Source: Fomitopsis serialis
Lineage: Eukaryota; Basidiomycota; Agaricomycetes; Polyporales; Fomitopsidaceae
Assembly: GCF_022376445.1 (NCBI RefSeq)
Contig: NW_025954989.1
Location: forward strand, 356,012 to 420,011
Direction of reading: 5' to 3'
DNA: 64,000 nucleotides
A program made the position numbers and the translations under genes. This document shows positions 10,244-21,993 of the stretch, piece by piece. The notes beneath the pieces were generated by a model. The model saw only the letters and a list, made by a program, of their open reading frames with translations. It was not told the origin of the DNA and ran no database searches. Each line of letters begins with the position of its first letter. Position 1 is the stretch's first letter.

Positions 10244-11806
10244 CTAACGAAGCAGGACATCAATTTCAGTGCGAATACTGCACACTCGCACAATACGCAC
10301 CAACATGAGGACCTCCTCATTCGCCTTGGAGAAGGTGGTCAGAAATCGGATGATGTCCGCATGTGAGATGCATTCTGCGCAGCTCGAGCAGCTTCCGACT
10401 TGGAAGCACAGCTCTCCGACCAATGTTGCATCCTCTGCGACGGCCTTGCGCGGGAGATCGTGCAGTGCTTTCAAGCGCGTATAGCAAGTGTCGGCCCAGC
10501 GCGATTGCGTAGCACCTATGCCACGGCCACATCGACCGCCGGTACAGTGCCGTGGCATGTCTCCTACGAATGCCTTCGTCCAAGACTTGCGCACTGCAGA
10601 ATCGGCAGCATCGGCACATCTGCCATGGTACTGCAGCAGACGAAAATAATGACCGGCTGAGACCTCCTCCATTACGGGAATGTACGCTTCTCGAAGCTGT
10701 TCGGATCTCCATGACAAGAGCTGTCTCGCCGACTTGATTGCTTCTTCTTTGAGGCCATACGCAGAGGCGATCAGGTATGAGGGCAGGGGAGATTTATTGG
10801 ATAGTTCCAACCACCGTGTGGTGAGAGCAGCGTGTGCTGTAGTCGTTTTGTACTTCGCGGCAGCGCGAAGGCCAGATGCGATGAAGGCATGGTCATTCAT
10901 ATCACGGGTACCAAGCTGCAATAACAGCTCCACCGTGCCGCTGTCTTCTGGCAGTGTGAGGACGGCAGAGCCCGACTCGTTAGAGTCGTATATATTCGAG
11001 ACTGGGTGAGCACGCTGGAATAGGGAAAATGTGTCCTGCGATACACTGTAGTAAACGTTGTCCGCGCTCCGAAGGGTGTGCTTCCCATGGTTGGCACCGT
11101 CATCGTCGCGCACTCGATAGCCAGCGCATGGTTCCTGGTAGACCGTCAAGCACCTGTTGGCGTCTCCCTGCCCGCAAAACACAATGTTGTCGACACAGGG
11201 CATGCGAGATTTACCGGCTTGCATGAGTCGGTAATAGCAGGCAGCGGGAATATCTTCTAGCTGAGACACGTAAACCCCACGTATTACTTGTGTGTTGAGG
11301 GCCGCATTCGGCGCGGTCAATTTGACTGCAACATTCCTCGCCACACTTTCGAACCCATGTTTGCATGCAATGCAAAACACCTGGAGGGGAGAGACGTCCA
11401 CACCGGCCGTCAGCTTGGTCTTCACGAACTCTATCGCCTGGACCATATCGTATTTCATTGCGGCATGGACGACATTGCTGATGTGTTGCCAATCCGTCAG
11501 CACGTGGATCTTTAGTTGCGGGTCCCGTACTGGATAACAGATGCGTAGGAGGTCCTCCAGCGTACGTGCGTCTTCTTCCACTGCGATGAGCGGGGGCGTA
11601 CCAGAAGCAGACGTCGTCGATTGAGGTAGACCGAGCATCGTCTCAAAGAAGGGCGAGGCTATTGATAAGATCTGGCGGTGGACACGGAAATGGGTGTTGT
11701 CCGACGACGATAGTATGATATCCGCATCTGGGCGACTGAACAAGGCTGGGGCAGTCTTAGGGCCCCGGTTAGTGGTACGTGGTGAAAGTGCAGTTGGTTC
11801 TGCCAT
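10244..11806 (-). CDS. Tandem BTB/POZ-domain protein
   Basis: Predicted about 520 residues. The start at 11806 is chosen 24 residues before the first BTB; the open frame runs to 11941 without conserved residues. First BTB: DADIILSSSDN, FRVHRQILSIASPFFETML, LLRICYPV, then a BACK-like helical block (VIHAAMKYDMV-type) and AACYYRLMQ. A second, weaker BTB follows (YYSVSQDTFSLFQ, LTLPEDSGTVELLL) that has lost the canonical CYP strand. The tail has cysteine pairs (HCTGGRC and GSCSSCAEC). The last residues after the motif EEVLML look unlike the paralogues; a GTGCGT donor there suggests an unannotated terminal intron, so the stop at 10244 is uncertain. Same architecture as the genes at 20337 and 30894 but much diverged. 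Function unknown; probably a protein-protein adaptor. Confidence 0.78.
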   Translation of the reverse strand: MAEPTALSPRTTNRGPKTAPALFSRPDADIILSSSDNTHFRVHRQILSIASPFFETMLGLPQSTTSASGTPPLIAVEEDARTLEDLLRICYPVRDPQLKIHVLTDWQHISNVVHAAMKYDMVQAIEFVKTKLTAGVDVSPLQVFCIACKHGFESVARNVAVKLTAPNAALNTQVIRGVYVSQLEDIPAACYYRLMQAGKSRMPCVDNIVFCGQGDANRCLTVYQEPCAGYRVRDDDGANHGKHTLRSADNVYYSVSQDTFSLFQRAHPVSNIYDSNESGSAVLTLPEDSGTVELLLQLGTRDMNDHAFIASGLRAAAKYKTTTAHAALTTRWLELSNKSPLPSYLIASAYGLKEEAIKSARQLLSWRSEQLREAYIPVMEEVSAGHYFRLLQYHGRCADAADSAVRKSWTKAFVGDMPRHCTGGRCGRGIGATQSRWADTCYTRLKALHDLPRKAVAEDATLVGELCFQVGSCSSCAECISHADIIRFLTTFSKANEEVLMLVRIVRVCSIRTEIDVLLR

Positions 11807-12048
11807 CGTGCAGATAATTGTAGACGTGAGGAACGACAACCCGGAATGTTGGCAATACGAGCGACTGCCAACCCCATGATGTGAGTAACTCAGTAAGACC
11901 AGCCCACGAATCAGTAGACACACCAACGGTGAGTCTCGCAAAAGGAAACTATCAACTATCGAGCGACTACCGCCTCAGCAAGGACTGAGGATAGATACAG
12001 AGGGGCGGCGTGGGGATGGTATGACAAGCGTAAGGAGGGCTCGATACT

Positions 12049-12160
12049 AGGGGAGCTCAGACTGAACGGGCAAGGGTACGGGTACGGGCAAGGGCACGTC
12101 ACGGGACGGTCCGGCCGCACGGCGACTGTAGGGTTAGCCACAATTAGCGTAGATGCTGCC
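12049..12160 (+). repeat. Left terminal inverted repeat of the MITE
   Basis: Pairs with 12605-12715 in opposite orientation; about 45 bp perfect then imperfect. Confidence 0.75.
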
Positions 12161-12604
12161 ACCGTTAACCCTAGCCTAGTTCTTCGAGCTTCTACGCCAC
12201 TGCTCTTTGTTACAGACAGTATTTCGATAGTACAATCAGTATGGTTCCCAGTCACAGGCTAACAAAGAGAAAAATCATTTTGATGACAATCAACATGGCT
12301 CGTAAATAATGTACGCACGATGCACCTGATAAGTATAGCCTACTACAGCTGAACTCGAGTGCGGGAAAGTGCCAGCGCCTGCCGAAAGCGGAATATACTA
12401 AGTAATCGGGTAACATAACATTTCCGAAAGCAGAAACACGTACTCTCCTACTTAGGTATATGTTTTCGAAGTATTAGAGGATGTTGCGATGACGATCCAG
12501 CTGCCTCCTATCATGCTACCTAAACGGATGTACGTGCTCTATATACCTTGTCGGGACCAAAGTATTGTTCAATTACCGCTCCACAAACAGGCACAAATCC
12601 TAAC

Positions 12605-12715
12605 GTTACGTGGCAGCCCCTACTGCTAACCCTACGGTTGCCGCGCGGCCGGACCGTCCCCGTGACCTACCCTTGCCCGTACCCGTACCCTTGCCCGTTC
12701 AGTCTGAGCTCCCCT
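12605..12715 (-). repeat. Right terminal inverted repeat of the MITE
   Basis: Inverted copy of 12049-12160. Confidence 0.75.
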
Positions 12716-13018
12716 ACTGAGGAACGCAGCGATCGAAGCAGCGTTGCAGTGGGTGGCGCGCCTGGCGCCGGCACTGTGGTTCTACTCGATCACGTGGTAC
12801 AAAGACGCGTCGCGTTCAACTTGAAGTCGAACCGGCATTCGACCGACACCATCTCATCGGCTTCACGGCTCTCTGGCCACTCGTATCTCACACTTGCCGC
12901 AAGACCTTCTGGGTACTACGGTAACCCTTGGCTCGACTTTATCACCGAGGAACATACCACAGCACGTCAATAGTCTCGTGAGTGCGAGACACTCGCTCCT
13001 TCCGCAATATAGGCCAAG
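12716..13018 (+). promoter_or_regulatory. Upstream region of the MTOC gene
   Basis: The 303 bp between the MITE and the start codon at 13019. The transposon end sits close enough to influence the promoter. No TATA box recognised. Confidence 0.4.
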
Positions 13019-16000
13019 ATGGCTGCGATGCTTGAAACGCCTTCTCGCGTATGGAGGCGCATCGAGGCTATAGAAGGCAGGGACATGCCATCCCTCCCAT
13101 CCCTACCAGCATTCGACGATTCGCAGGATGGCGCCTCTGAGTCTGACACCAACCCAGAACTCAACGACGAGTCGCAAGACATCCTACCGGTTCATTCGAC
13201 ACCAGCGCTATCCAGTCACACTCAAACGACTATACGAGCTCCGTCAAGTACATCTAGCACGGCGCGTTTTGCACAGTCCATCGCATCTCGGTCGTCGAGA
13301 TCCGCCTTGTCAGCGTCCAGCGCAAGCGCCTTCAAACCACCGCCAGAGGAGAGTTTTGACGTTAGCCATATCCCCAGCCTTCCCGATGCCCGTGGTGTCC
13401 ATGAAGATGACGATGACTTGGATCTTAGGAGCAGTGACCAGGAAACGGAGGAGAGCTCACTACCGAAGTCGCCTCCGCCAGATCCAAGTGCAAGTCAAGG
13501 CTTCGATCGTGACCTGGATATCTCAGACGCTTTGCGGTCTATAAGTCGGCCCAATTCGCCCGATGTGGACGATATGGCGACGCCGCAGAAGAAGTATGAC
13601 TATTCAGTCAGTCTCCGGTCGGAGAAAAAGGTGTGTAGCTCACTGCTATTCATACCGCGGAGAGGTCGTAGAGGGCGGGTTCTGTATGAGCCCAGTTCCA
13701 TCCCTTTTTGACACACTATCCACCTATTGATATGCCCTTTGTACTCATGGCCGGTCTTGCAGCCGTCTCCGTTTGACAAAATGCGGAACGTGTCTTTCCG
13801 TCGGCCACTGTCGCGCACGCGGACTCCATCACTTACTCGAACAACGCCTTCGCCTTCATCAATGTCTTCAACCTCTACACCCCACAGCACTCGATCTATC
13901 GCGTTGGTAAGGCAAATAGCGACTTCCCCATCTCCTGCGGCCGTGCCCCTTCCCCGGTCAGCAACTGCGTCTCCCGCGCTCATCCCTTTACCTCCTTCCG
14001 CCAATGCTTCGCCCGCTGCGCCTGACACGGGCGTGTCATATGTAACCGGGGTCGAAGAGCCTTCTTCGGAAGCACGCGAAGAGTCTCGAGATGATATGGA
14101 TCTCACGGACACCATGTCACAGGAGATGGAGCTCAGGGATAGTCAGATTGAGACGAGAGAGCCCACATTTTCCTCGGAAACATCCTCACAGGCCGCTGAG
14201 CTCCCTGCGTCACACACCCCTAGGGGTCTATCCGTAGCCTTCTCATCGCCCGCCCCTTCAGCCATATTCACGCCGACGCCTGCCTTCCAGCCACGACCAC
14301 GGGCACGTTTCGCCCCCGCGCCCGCTCTGACCACTCCCCGCCCTGTGCAGTACGATACGCAGGACGCCACTACAACGGAGCACGAAGGCGACACTCTTGC
14401 GACACCGTCGGCACATAAGCGTTCGTTCCTGCTCTCAGTCATCAACTCTACAGCCCGTCCTCGGATAAATCACACCCCGCATCCCTATCGCGCCGGCAAT
14501 GGTGTCCCAGGCCCAGCAACGCCGGGCGTGGACCTACAGGCTGCATTCGCGGGAGTCACACCGCGGCCACGAACGCAGCTCCGACCGCGACTCTCGCATC
14601 CTCTGGCTCAGGCGTCAACTGCACCATCGGATTCGGGCTCGTCAGGACCAGAGTCCATCAGTGACGCACAAGCCCATTCACCGATCGCAAGCGGCTCGGA
14701 GTCACCATACGACAGTAACGCAGATCGTGTTTCGTTCGTGTCAACGGCATCATCCCAAGATCTGACGACCCATGCGCGCGCCAACGCCTCCTTCGACCCA
14801 GTGATGGGCCTCGGTGACCGGGGACACGGTGTCGGGCGGTTCAACGCGGGCAAGCTCAACCATTACCTCCATGGCTTGAATCGACGACTCCAGGAGGAGA
14901 ACGAGACGCTCGTCTTCCGGTTGAGGACGTACGAGGAGAAGTACGGGAAGGGAGGCATGACCGAACAGCCCTCGATGGTCGGTACGCCTCAGCAGTCTGA
15001 ACAGTCGATGTCCAGCAGGCGGTCGAGCGCAGGAAGGCGGGTGAGCGCGGGTCCGAGTCTTGGCCTCGGAGATGTGCCCGAGGAGGCGGAGGTATGGCTC
15101 GAGGAGAAGGCCGCGCTCCAGGACGAACTAGACGAGCTGAAGGAGGAGCTCCAGCAGCGCGCTGCGACTCTTCAAGAAGCTGAAGCGGCACTGGAGCAAG
15201 AGAAGAGCAAGAGGGCGAGAGACAAGCAGGCATTTGAGGAGCGCATATTGCAGGTGGATAAAGGTGTCTCTGACATCGTGCGAGGCCTCGAAGACAAACT
15301 CGGTGATGCAGAGGGGCGCGCTCAAGCTGCTGAACGTGCGAGAGCTGCCGTGGTGAAGGACATGGAACGACGCGTCGATGCTCTGATGGCAGAGAACGAG
15401 CTGCTCGAGGACAGAGTTCAGAAGGCCGAGCAAGCGTTGGAGGGCGGCAGGGAACTCGGGGCAGAGGTGAACGTAGCGTACGAACGCGTTTCCCAGTTGA
15501 CTGGCGATCTTCGCAATGCCAAGCAGCAGATCAAGGAACTCGAGGTCGAAGTCATGTCATCGGATGGCAAGATCGACGACCTCGAGGGCAAGCTGCAGAA
15601 GGAGAGGGAAGCCAGGAACACCCAGGAGAACGAACTGAGCACCAAGAAGAGCGAGCTCGACGACGCCTTGAACCACATCAATCAGCTCACTGAAGACCTC
15701 GATAAGGCACACAAAGACCTACACGCGGCCGAAGCCTACATTGCGCAACTGGATTCTGACGCAGAAACGGCTGTCACGCATATTGAAAACCTTGAGGCTC
15801 AACTATCCACTGCACAGGATCGCATGGCTGCTACGGACGAAGCAGCCGAGCAGGACGAGCTAGAGATCAATCGGCTGAGCGGCGAGGCTAAGCATGCTGC
15901 TGAATTGGGACGCCAGATGCAACAAGCATTAGAAGCTGCAGAGACAAGGATCGTGGCGAAGGAGCAGGAAATTGCGTCTCTACGAGCTGCGCTGACATCC

Positions 16001-18699
16001 GCAGAGCGTGCGGCCGAACGAGAGAAAGAACGTTCGCGGTCGAAGTCCATGATCACACAGAGCGATTCGTCGCAGGAACTCCGCGCCGACGTGGAGGCCC
16101 TTGAAGAAGAGCTGGTGACCGCACACAAGGAGATTGCTCGCTTGAAGACACTGATCAGTCAGTCCCCTGCGCGCAAGGCTATCAACAAGGCTAAGGACGC
16201 CAAGATCGAACTGCTTGAAAGGGAGAAGGCCGATCTCCTCGAGCGGCTGAAGACGAGCAAGGCCAACATGAGCCTTCATGGAACACCCAGCAAGGTTGTG
16301 AATGGGAGTGGTCTCTCGCCTTTGCACCGTCAGCTTCTGGCATTCAAGAGCCCCAAGACGCCCGGAGGTCCTCTTCGAGATGTAAGTAAACATGACGCCT
16401 TGAACCATTCGATGCTGACTCAGTCCTGGCAGCTTTCTTGGTTACAGACAACCATGAATGACCATTCGGCCGCGCCGCTGGTCGCCGAGATTGCTCGTCT
16501 GCAACAAGAACTGGACAGGGCCAACCATAGTATTGACGACAAGCTGGATCAGCTCGAAGATGCAGGTCTCGGCGTCGTCGGCCTGACGAGGCAGCTAGAG
16601 GACGCTCGTGAGCGGATCGTGACCCTTGAAGATGAGCTTGCACGGCTTTCGAGGAAAGATGGAAGGCTTCAACGTCGACTCCATAAAGTGCGTTGCTTGA
16701 AGTGCCGTGCTAAAGTGGACCTTCGTGGATTAGTTGCCGCTTCCGCGGGCGACGAAAGGTATGCGACATAGCACCGAACATTTTCTTCCTGATTGAATGC
16801 TTCCCAGCTCTATACTGGAAGAGTCGCACATGAGCCTTATCTCTGAGCCGCCAACACCGCCAACAAGGACAAGCGAGGCTTTGCGCACTCAAGTTCAACA
16901 TATCAATGCTCAGCTTGCGTCCATGAAGCAGCAATGGGAGAACGAGAAGAGTCAACTTCTCGGAGAGAATGCTGTTCTCCAGGACGCGGCCAATCGACTG
17001 AACACGGAGGTTCGTGATACCAAGAGAGAATTGAAGAGGTTGGCCGATACGGGCAAAGCAGGCGAGTCCGCCCGCGCCAGCGTCCAAGAGGTGAGATCCT
17101 CCAATAATGTTGCTTATTCAACGATCTGACGAATTCGACGCCACGTAGGACCTCGACCACGCGAAGCGTGTCATAGATGAACTGGAGAACGAACTCACGG
17201 CAGAGCGTGCACGTCTGAGAACATTGTCCACTGAGCAATCTCGTGTTCAGCGAGAGAAGGAACAAGTCGCTTATCAGCTGCGCCGGACAGAATCCGTGAG
17301 CGATCATTAGCTTTTACCGACTTGGTGCTAACCCGAGATACCTAGGACATGTCCGACGTCAGAGGCCAGCTTCAGACACTCAAGCAAGAGAACCAACAGC
17401 TGTCCAATCAGTTATCATGTATGTAAATCCTCACTTTCGCTACGTAGCCCGAAGGTTAAACGTTGACACGTCATCAGCGAACTCTGTCGCGGAGCAGAAA
17501 GCACGTCTGCTCGAGAGCAAGGTGTCAGAGAACGCAGAAACGATCGGGCAGCTGCGGCAAGAACGCTCCTTGCTCGCTGCTGAACATAAGGATCTCCAGC
17601 GTCGATATTCAAAGGTTGCAGAGGTGCGTACACGGATCTCGCCTGGTTAGGCTGTCTTCCCTGACCGCTTGCCCCACAGCACATGAACCAAGTCAGGGGG
17701 GAGCATGCAGCGTCGCAGGTCTCGCACGATGAGCGGCGGCTCCAGCTCGACCTACGGCTGCTCGAGATTGACGAACTCAGGCGTGCCATCTCAACACAAG
17801 CCGACGAGCTCCTCCGCGCCGAGAACGAACGGAACCGCATTGCTGCCGAGAAGAGCGACGTCGTTCACTCGGTCGCCGCTCTCGAGGCAGATCTCCAGCG
17901 CGTGCGGCGGGATGCGGAGATGTTCGGGCGTGACCTCAAGCTGCTGCGGACCCAGAAAGACAGGCTGGAGGAGGAACGCAGGATCGAGCAGGAGAAGGCG
18001 GATCGCGCGCAGAAGCAGGCGCAGTCCCAGATCCGCGTGCTCAAGGGAGAGCTCGACAGCCAGAAGGAGAAGGCGAGAACGGCAGCTGAGAAGCTGCAGA
18101 AGCATGTCTGCGTGGCGTATGTCCCCCAAGTCCCCTTTGGTGGTCTTGTTGGTTACTGACGGGCTTCGTGGTCTGGACAGTGACGCGGGGCAGCTTAAGG
18201 ACCTGCACGAACAGCACAAGGATGAATGCAGGGGTCTCATTATCCAAATACGCTACCTGAAGGCCAAATTCACTCGGGAGTCCGGTCTGAGGAGTGACCT
18301 CGGCTACCAGAAGCATTACTTACTTGTTCTGTTGGCCCATTATGAGAAGACGTGAGTAGAGCGTGCAATTCCCATCTGTCCACACGCTGATTCCGCAGCA
18401 TCTCTCAGCGAGCAGAGGATCTTGGCCGCAATAGCAAGAATCGGCTTCCCTGCGGAAGGTCCACCCATCAAGGCCAAGAGACGAACGCTCAGGAGCGTTG
18501 CCATATCTATAACCTTCATTGCACGTTTGAGGTAACACTGCCCTGCTGCGATCGTACTCCCATGCTGACGCATATCATATGTAGACGCGCCGCCGATGCC
18601 TGGCGAGAGCAATACGCGGCCAAGGCCCCTATAGCAGCAGCTCTTAGTGAGGTACGACAACGCAGGGCAGCGAATGGGGGTAGAGCGACACCATCATAA
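13019..18699 (+). CDS. Spindle-pole/MTOC coiled-coil protein (CM1-like + PACT)
   Basis: Large protein, about 1,680 residues, that should anchor and activate gamma-tubulin complexes at the spindle pole body or other microtubule-organising centres (Mto1/Pcp1/pericentrin type). Eleven exons: 13019-13630, 13763-16381, 16433-16758, 16808-17090, 17149-17295, 17346-17418, 17478-17623, 17680-18116, 18181-18351, 18409-18533, 18585-18699. The N-terminal about 550 residues are Ser/Pro-rich and disordered. A CM1-like gamma-tubulin-complex motif follows at about 562-600 (FNAGKLNHYLHGLNRRLQEE). Then come over 900 residues of coiled coil and a PACT targeting domain near the end (IRYLKAKFTRES, LRSDLGYQKHYLLVLL). 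In the penultimate exon, at about 18475-18483 (AAGAGAGACGA), the frame slips by two bases relative to the conserved ending LRSVAIS; read literally the protein stops soon after. One missing base would restore it. The in-frame 51 bp intron at 16382-16432 is inferred from the conserved join PLRD/LSWLQTT. Confidence 0.85.
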
Positions 18700-18802
18700 A
18701 TTATTCTGTGTCCCGTTGTATTTATTAGACGTCCGACTACTGTTGTAATGTGAGTGTAACGTAGATATCGAATAATAGCACAAGAAGCACATGTCCGATT
18801 CG

Positions 18803-19887
18803 CTATGAAGGCGGCTTTCGTTTTGCAGAGATGATGCGGACTGCATCCTTTGTGAATAGGTAGGATGCTCCGCTCCATATGGTAGTGGTGGCTACGACCC
18901 ACCTTTACTCCGGTTAGTAGATGTGTGGCAGAGGCGGAGAGATCACGTACTGGAAAGCCTGCAGCGTAGGACCCAAGTCCACCGGCAGCACGGGACTCAC
19001 CGTCGTTAGTGCCATGAGAGATAACTGGAGCAAGGTATTAATCTACAGTGTCATGTGTGAGTGTCGCTCCGGAAGAGTAAATGGAGAAGCTAACCTTGCT
19101 TATTCGCGTGGGATGTACCTCAGCGGACGGTATTGACATATCCCAGTAGCGCGTGAATGTTTTCTGGTTACAAGTGAGCGATACGTGTACTTGTCGTAGC
19201 GGGATACTCACTGGGTGCGGCAGCGAGGTATAACGAATGTAAAATGCAGCGAGGCTCAGGAGGACGTCCCTCCCGAAAATGACCGCCGCGAGGGGTACTA
19301 GCCAAGATGAGCTTTCCACCAAGAGCATAGGATGAGCCAACCTACGTGGGATCATCCCCTTGTAGGCCAGTGTAAGTGTCAAGGTTGTCATCAAGGTCTT
19401 GTCTGCCGCTGGGTCCAGGACGGTTCCCAGTACGGAGGTCATTTTGTATCTGCGGGCAATGTAGCCGTCCACCTTGAAATGAGGCTCGAGACATGAGCAT
19501 CCGAGATAGCAAATAGGATGAGCAGACCGTATCTGTCAGACCGGCATAAACGAGCAGAGCGGTGGCGAAGTGGAAGTTGTCGTGCACGATGGCCCAGCCG
19601 AGAACAGGACATGCAAGGATACGAGACACGGTCAAGATATTGGGGATTGTATAAATGTTCTCCCTGAGGGTGGCCAAGGCTTTGAACTTCTGCGCAGGCC
19701 CCTTTTGGTCTTCATTCGCCTTCAAAGGCGAGAACACAGAGAAGCAGCTGAGAAATGGTCGCGCCGACCAACCAGAAGCCCGGTACAGGGCACGGCCTCG
19801 GGACAAGGTAGGCTTGTGCGCCCCTACGCAGCGCTCAATGTATACGCTACGCCATGAAGCAGTCCGGAGGAGAGCGATTGTAGACAT
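18803..19887 (-). CDS. CRD1: Cardiolipin synthase (CDP-alcohol phosphatidyltransferase)
   Basis: Mitochondrial inner-membrane enzyme that joins CDP-diacylglycerol and phosphatidylglycerol to make cardiolipin. Six exons: 19887-19528, 19472-19346, 19297-19212, 19163-19095, 19042-18951, 18902-18803, giving 277 residues. The CDP-alcohol phosphatidyltransferase signature is complete after splicing: D119, D122-G123, A126-R127, G136, D140, D144 (in DGYIARRYKMTS and GTVLDPAADK). Upstream is IPNILTVSR, the usual first helix. Downstream are FGRDVLLS, the cardiolipin-synthase block FTRYWDMSIPSAEVHPT, and an ending IWSGASYLFTKDAVR. The N-terminus (MSTIALLRTASWRSV) is Arg/Ser-rich without acids, like a mitochondrial presequence; an alternative ATG at 19968 adds 27 residues. 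It is tail-to-tail with the MTOC gene, stops 103 bp apart. Phosphatidylglycerophosphate synthase is less likely given the YWD block. Confidence 0.88.
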
Positions 19888-20336
19888 GGAGAAGGACAGA
19901 ATGCAAACGCGCCCGGCCGGCGCGCGGGGGTCTACTGACGCGCTCGGCACGTGGTTAAACGCGATCACGGGATTTACGCGTCGCGACGCGGTGCAATGTA
20001 CGGCCTAAGTAATGCAGTTCAAGTTCACATATTCACTCCGATCCAGCTGTCTATATGTACAGAAACCACTATGCAAGAATATAATTACAAGCGCATTCGA
20101 CAGTACATGTGATAAAATGACACTGCGTTCACTGACAGATTATTTTCGAACAGGCATTGTGACGCAAGGCAATCAAATCGAACATTCAGCGAGATGGCTG
20201 TATGCCCAAGATAACATGGAGAAACATGCAGACACCATTTATTTCTCACTAGGCAAGGATAGAGCTTGCCTAGAAAACCATTAGCTGAGACTTTGCGACG
20301 TTCGACTTAGTACAATTATGGTGAACACTTAATACA
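19888..20336. other. Intergenic, no gene seen
   Basis: Between the cardiolipin synthase start and the 3' end of the next BTB gene. AT-rich from 20010 on; a short open frame at 20012-20284 has no family features. Confidence 0.5.
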
Positions 20337-21993
20337 CTAGAAACGCACCGTCTCGTCGAGCAACATAGCATCCACCTTAGCTGATAGAATCTGGGAGAAA
20401 TGCTGCAAATGAAAGGCCGCAGTTGGTCCACAGGTCTTGCATGTGGCCGCGCTTTTCAGGGCGCAGCGCATAGTTTGCTGGTCAAGAACGGTCTTCCCGC
20501 ACGGTACACTGCCCAGCAGCTGAGCTGCTTGCTGCAGCCACTCGCACCACCATTTTCGCAATCCAAAAGGGTTGTAGAACGCGCGAGGAAGTGTGTACGC
20601 GGGGCAGCCTGTGCAGGACACCCACACTAATTTCTCGTCAGGCATGCTCGGTACCCGTTCTGCCTTGCACTGATGCATCTGGTCTAGTGCAAGCGCTTCA
20701 GCCAGGGTTCCCATGGCCTTGCGGTGTTGCAGTAGGTGATAGTAGCACGAAGCCGGTATCGCTTCGAGTTCCTCGACATAGCAGTCGTCCAAAGGCGTCC
20801 GCATCGACATTAGTGCGGCATGTCTCGCCTCGCGCACCCAGTGATGTGCGCAGGCGATGGCATACACCATCAATGGCCTTGTTTCCGCGAATGCCAAAAA
20901 TAGTGTCTGCAGCGGCTCGATAGCGGCCACGAGCTCGTATTTTTTTGCAGCTTGGAGTAAGAGAGACGCCGTTTGAGGGTCTGGCAACGCATCGGGACGT
21001 GCGACGGGATAGATGTACTGCAAGATGGCAGCGATCGTACGGCTGTGTTCGGGTAGTGTGAGGCCGACTACACGTCCGTCTGCACTCCTCTCGCAGCCAT
21101 TGATCGACTGGGAGCCGCTGGTCAGCGTCAGTAGGAAGTAAGGCGACGCAACCCGCAGGAGGTCAGAATGCACTTTGAACTCGACGCCGTCGCGGGCGCG
21201 CAGCGTGAGATCGGCAGACGGCAGTCCGAAAGGATACGGAGACTCCGCGTACTTGGCCTCCCACTCCTTTCTGTCGTACGACTTCAACGGTGTCCGCGCC
21301 GAAGCCTGAGGTAGTTCGGCATAGAGGAAGGGCAACGAAGGGAGCGCCTCTGGGTCCCCTGCGTTATGGAACTGGAGGAGCCGATAGTATGCGCCCGCCG
21401 TCAACTCCTCCAGCTCGGTGAAGTAGACGTCCTGTAAGGGTTGTCCAACGGCGCGCTGCGCAGCAATACGTGCGACGTCTTCGAAGTGATGGGCGTATGC
21501 TGTAACGTAGACAAGCAGTGGATGTGCGCCATCGAGCGTGAAATCGGTGAGATGTTTCTTCATCGTCTCTGTCAGGCCCTCCATGAGATACTTGTCCACA
21601 GCCGTCAAGACGTCCCTGACTTGCGAGAACGTCGTAAACACGGGAGCGGCAACAGGGTAGCAGAGGCGGAGGAGAAGATCCACGACCTCGCTCGTCTCCG
21701 TGACAGGTACGACAGGGATACCGTCCCTCCTGGGGCATTGTTCGACGGGAGCTTCTCTGGCGATGTCGAACATATCCTCGAAGACGGAGGACGCCTCCGC
21801 CAGTATACTGCTGCGCACCCGATAGTCGACTCTATCGCAGGACCGCACGATGATATCGGCGCGTGAATTGTTGAAGGGCGCAGGGGCGTCTCGTCTGGTA
21901 GTATGGTCGATGGCTTTCGCAATCAGCAAGGTACTGATGAACGCAAGATGCATAGGGCTACAAGCACAATCTGAGGACTCACACAGTTGCCAT
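20337..21993 (-). CDS. Tandem BTB/POZ protein, copy A of an inverted pair
   Basis: Predicted 522 residues from a first coding exon of only 11 bases (21993-21983) and a second exon 21894-20337; the intron is 88 bp and the total divides by three. The unspliced frame runs to 22037 but its extra residues are not shared with the paralogue, whereas the 11-base exon is. First BTB at about residues 14-125 (ADIIVRS, YRVRSSILAEASSVFEDMF, LLLRLCYPV), then a helical linker. Second BTB at about 229-345 (ADLTLRARDG, FKVHSDLLRVASPYFLLTL, ILQYIYPV). The Cys-rich tail has C431-x2-C434, WW and C489-x2-C492. It is very similar to the gene at 30894 in opposite orientation. Molecular role unknown; BTB pairs suggest an oligomeric adaptor. 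Confidence 0.85.

Larger units (their letters stand above)
12049..12715. mobile_element. TIR miniature transposon (MITE-like), 667 bp
   Basis: The ends are inverted copies beginning AGGGGAGCTCAGACTGAACG. The first 45 or so bases are identical on both sides and similarity continues with small indels to about 110 bp per arm. Both ends are flanked by ACT (12046-12048 and 12716-12718), a 3 bp target duplication. Alternatively the boundary is one or two bases inside with a TA duplication. The interior has no open frame of note. The arms contain a GGGTAC-rich run and TAGGGTTAG-type stretches. Short size, TIRs and a short duplication fit a non-autonomous DNA transposon (PIF/Harbinger- or mariner-like; superfamily not decidable). 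Confidence 0.75.

Noticed and set aside
13727..13762. Upstream start of the long frame in the MTOC gene
   Set aside because: The exon begins at 13763 after a TTGCAG acceptor and continues in phase from the exon ending at 13630, so the ATG at 13727 is intronic.
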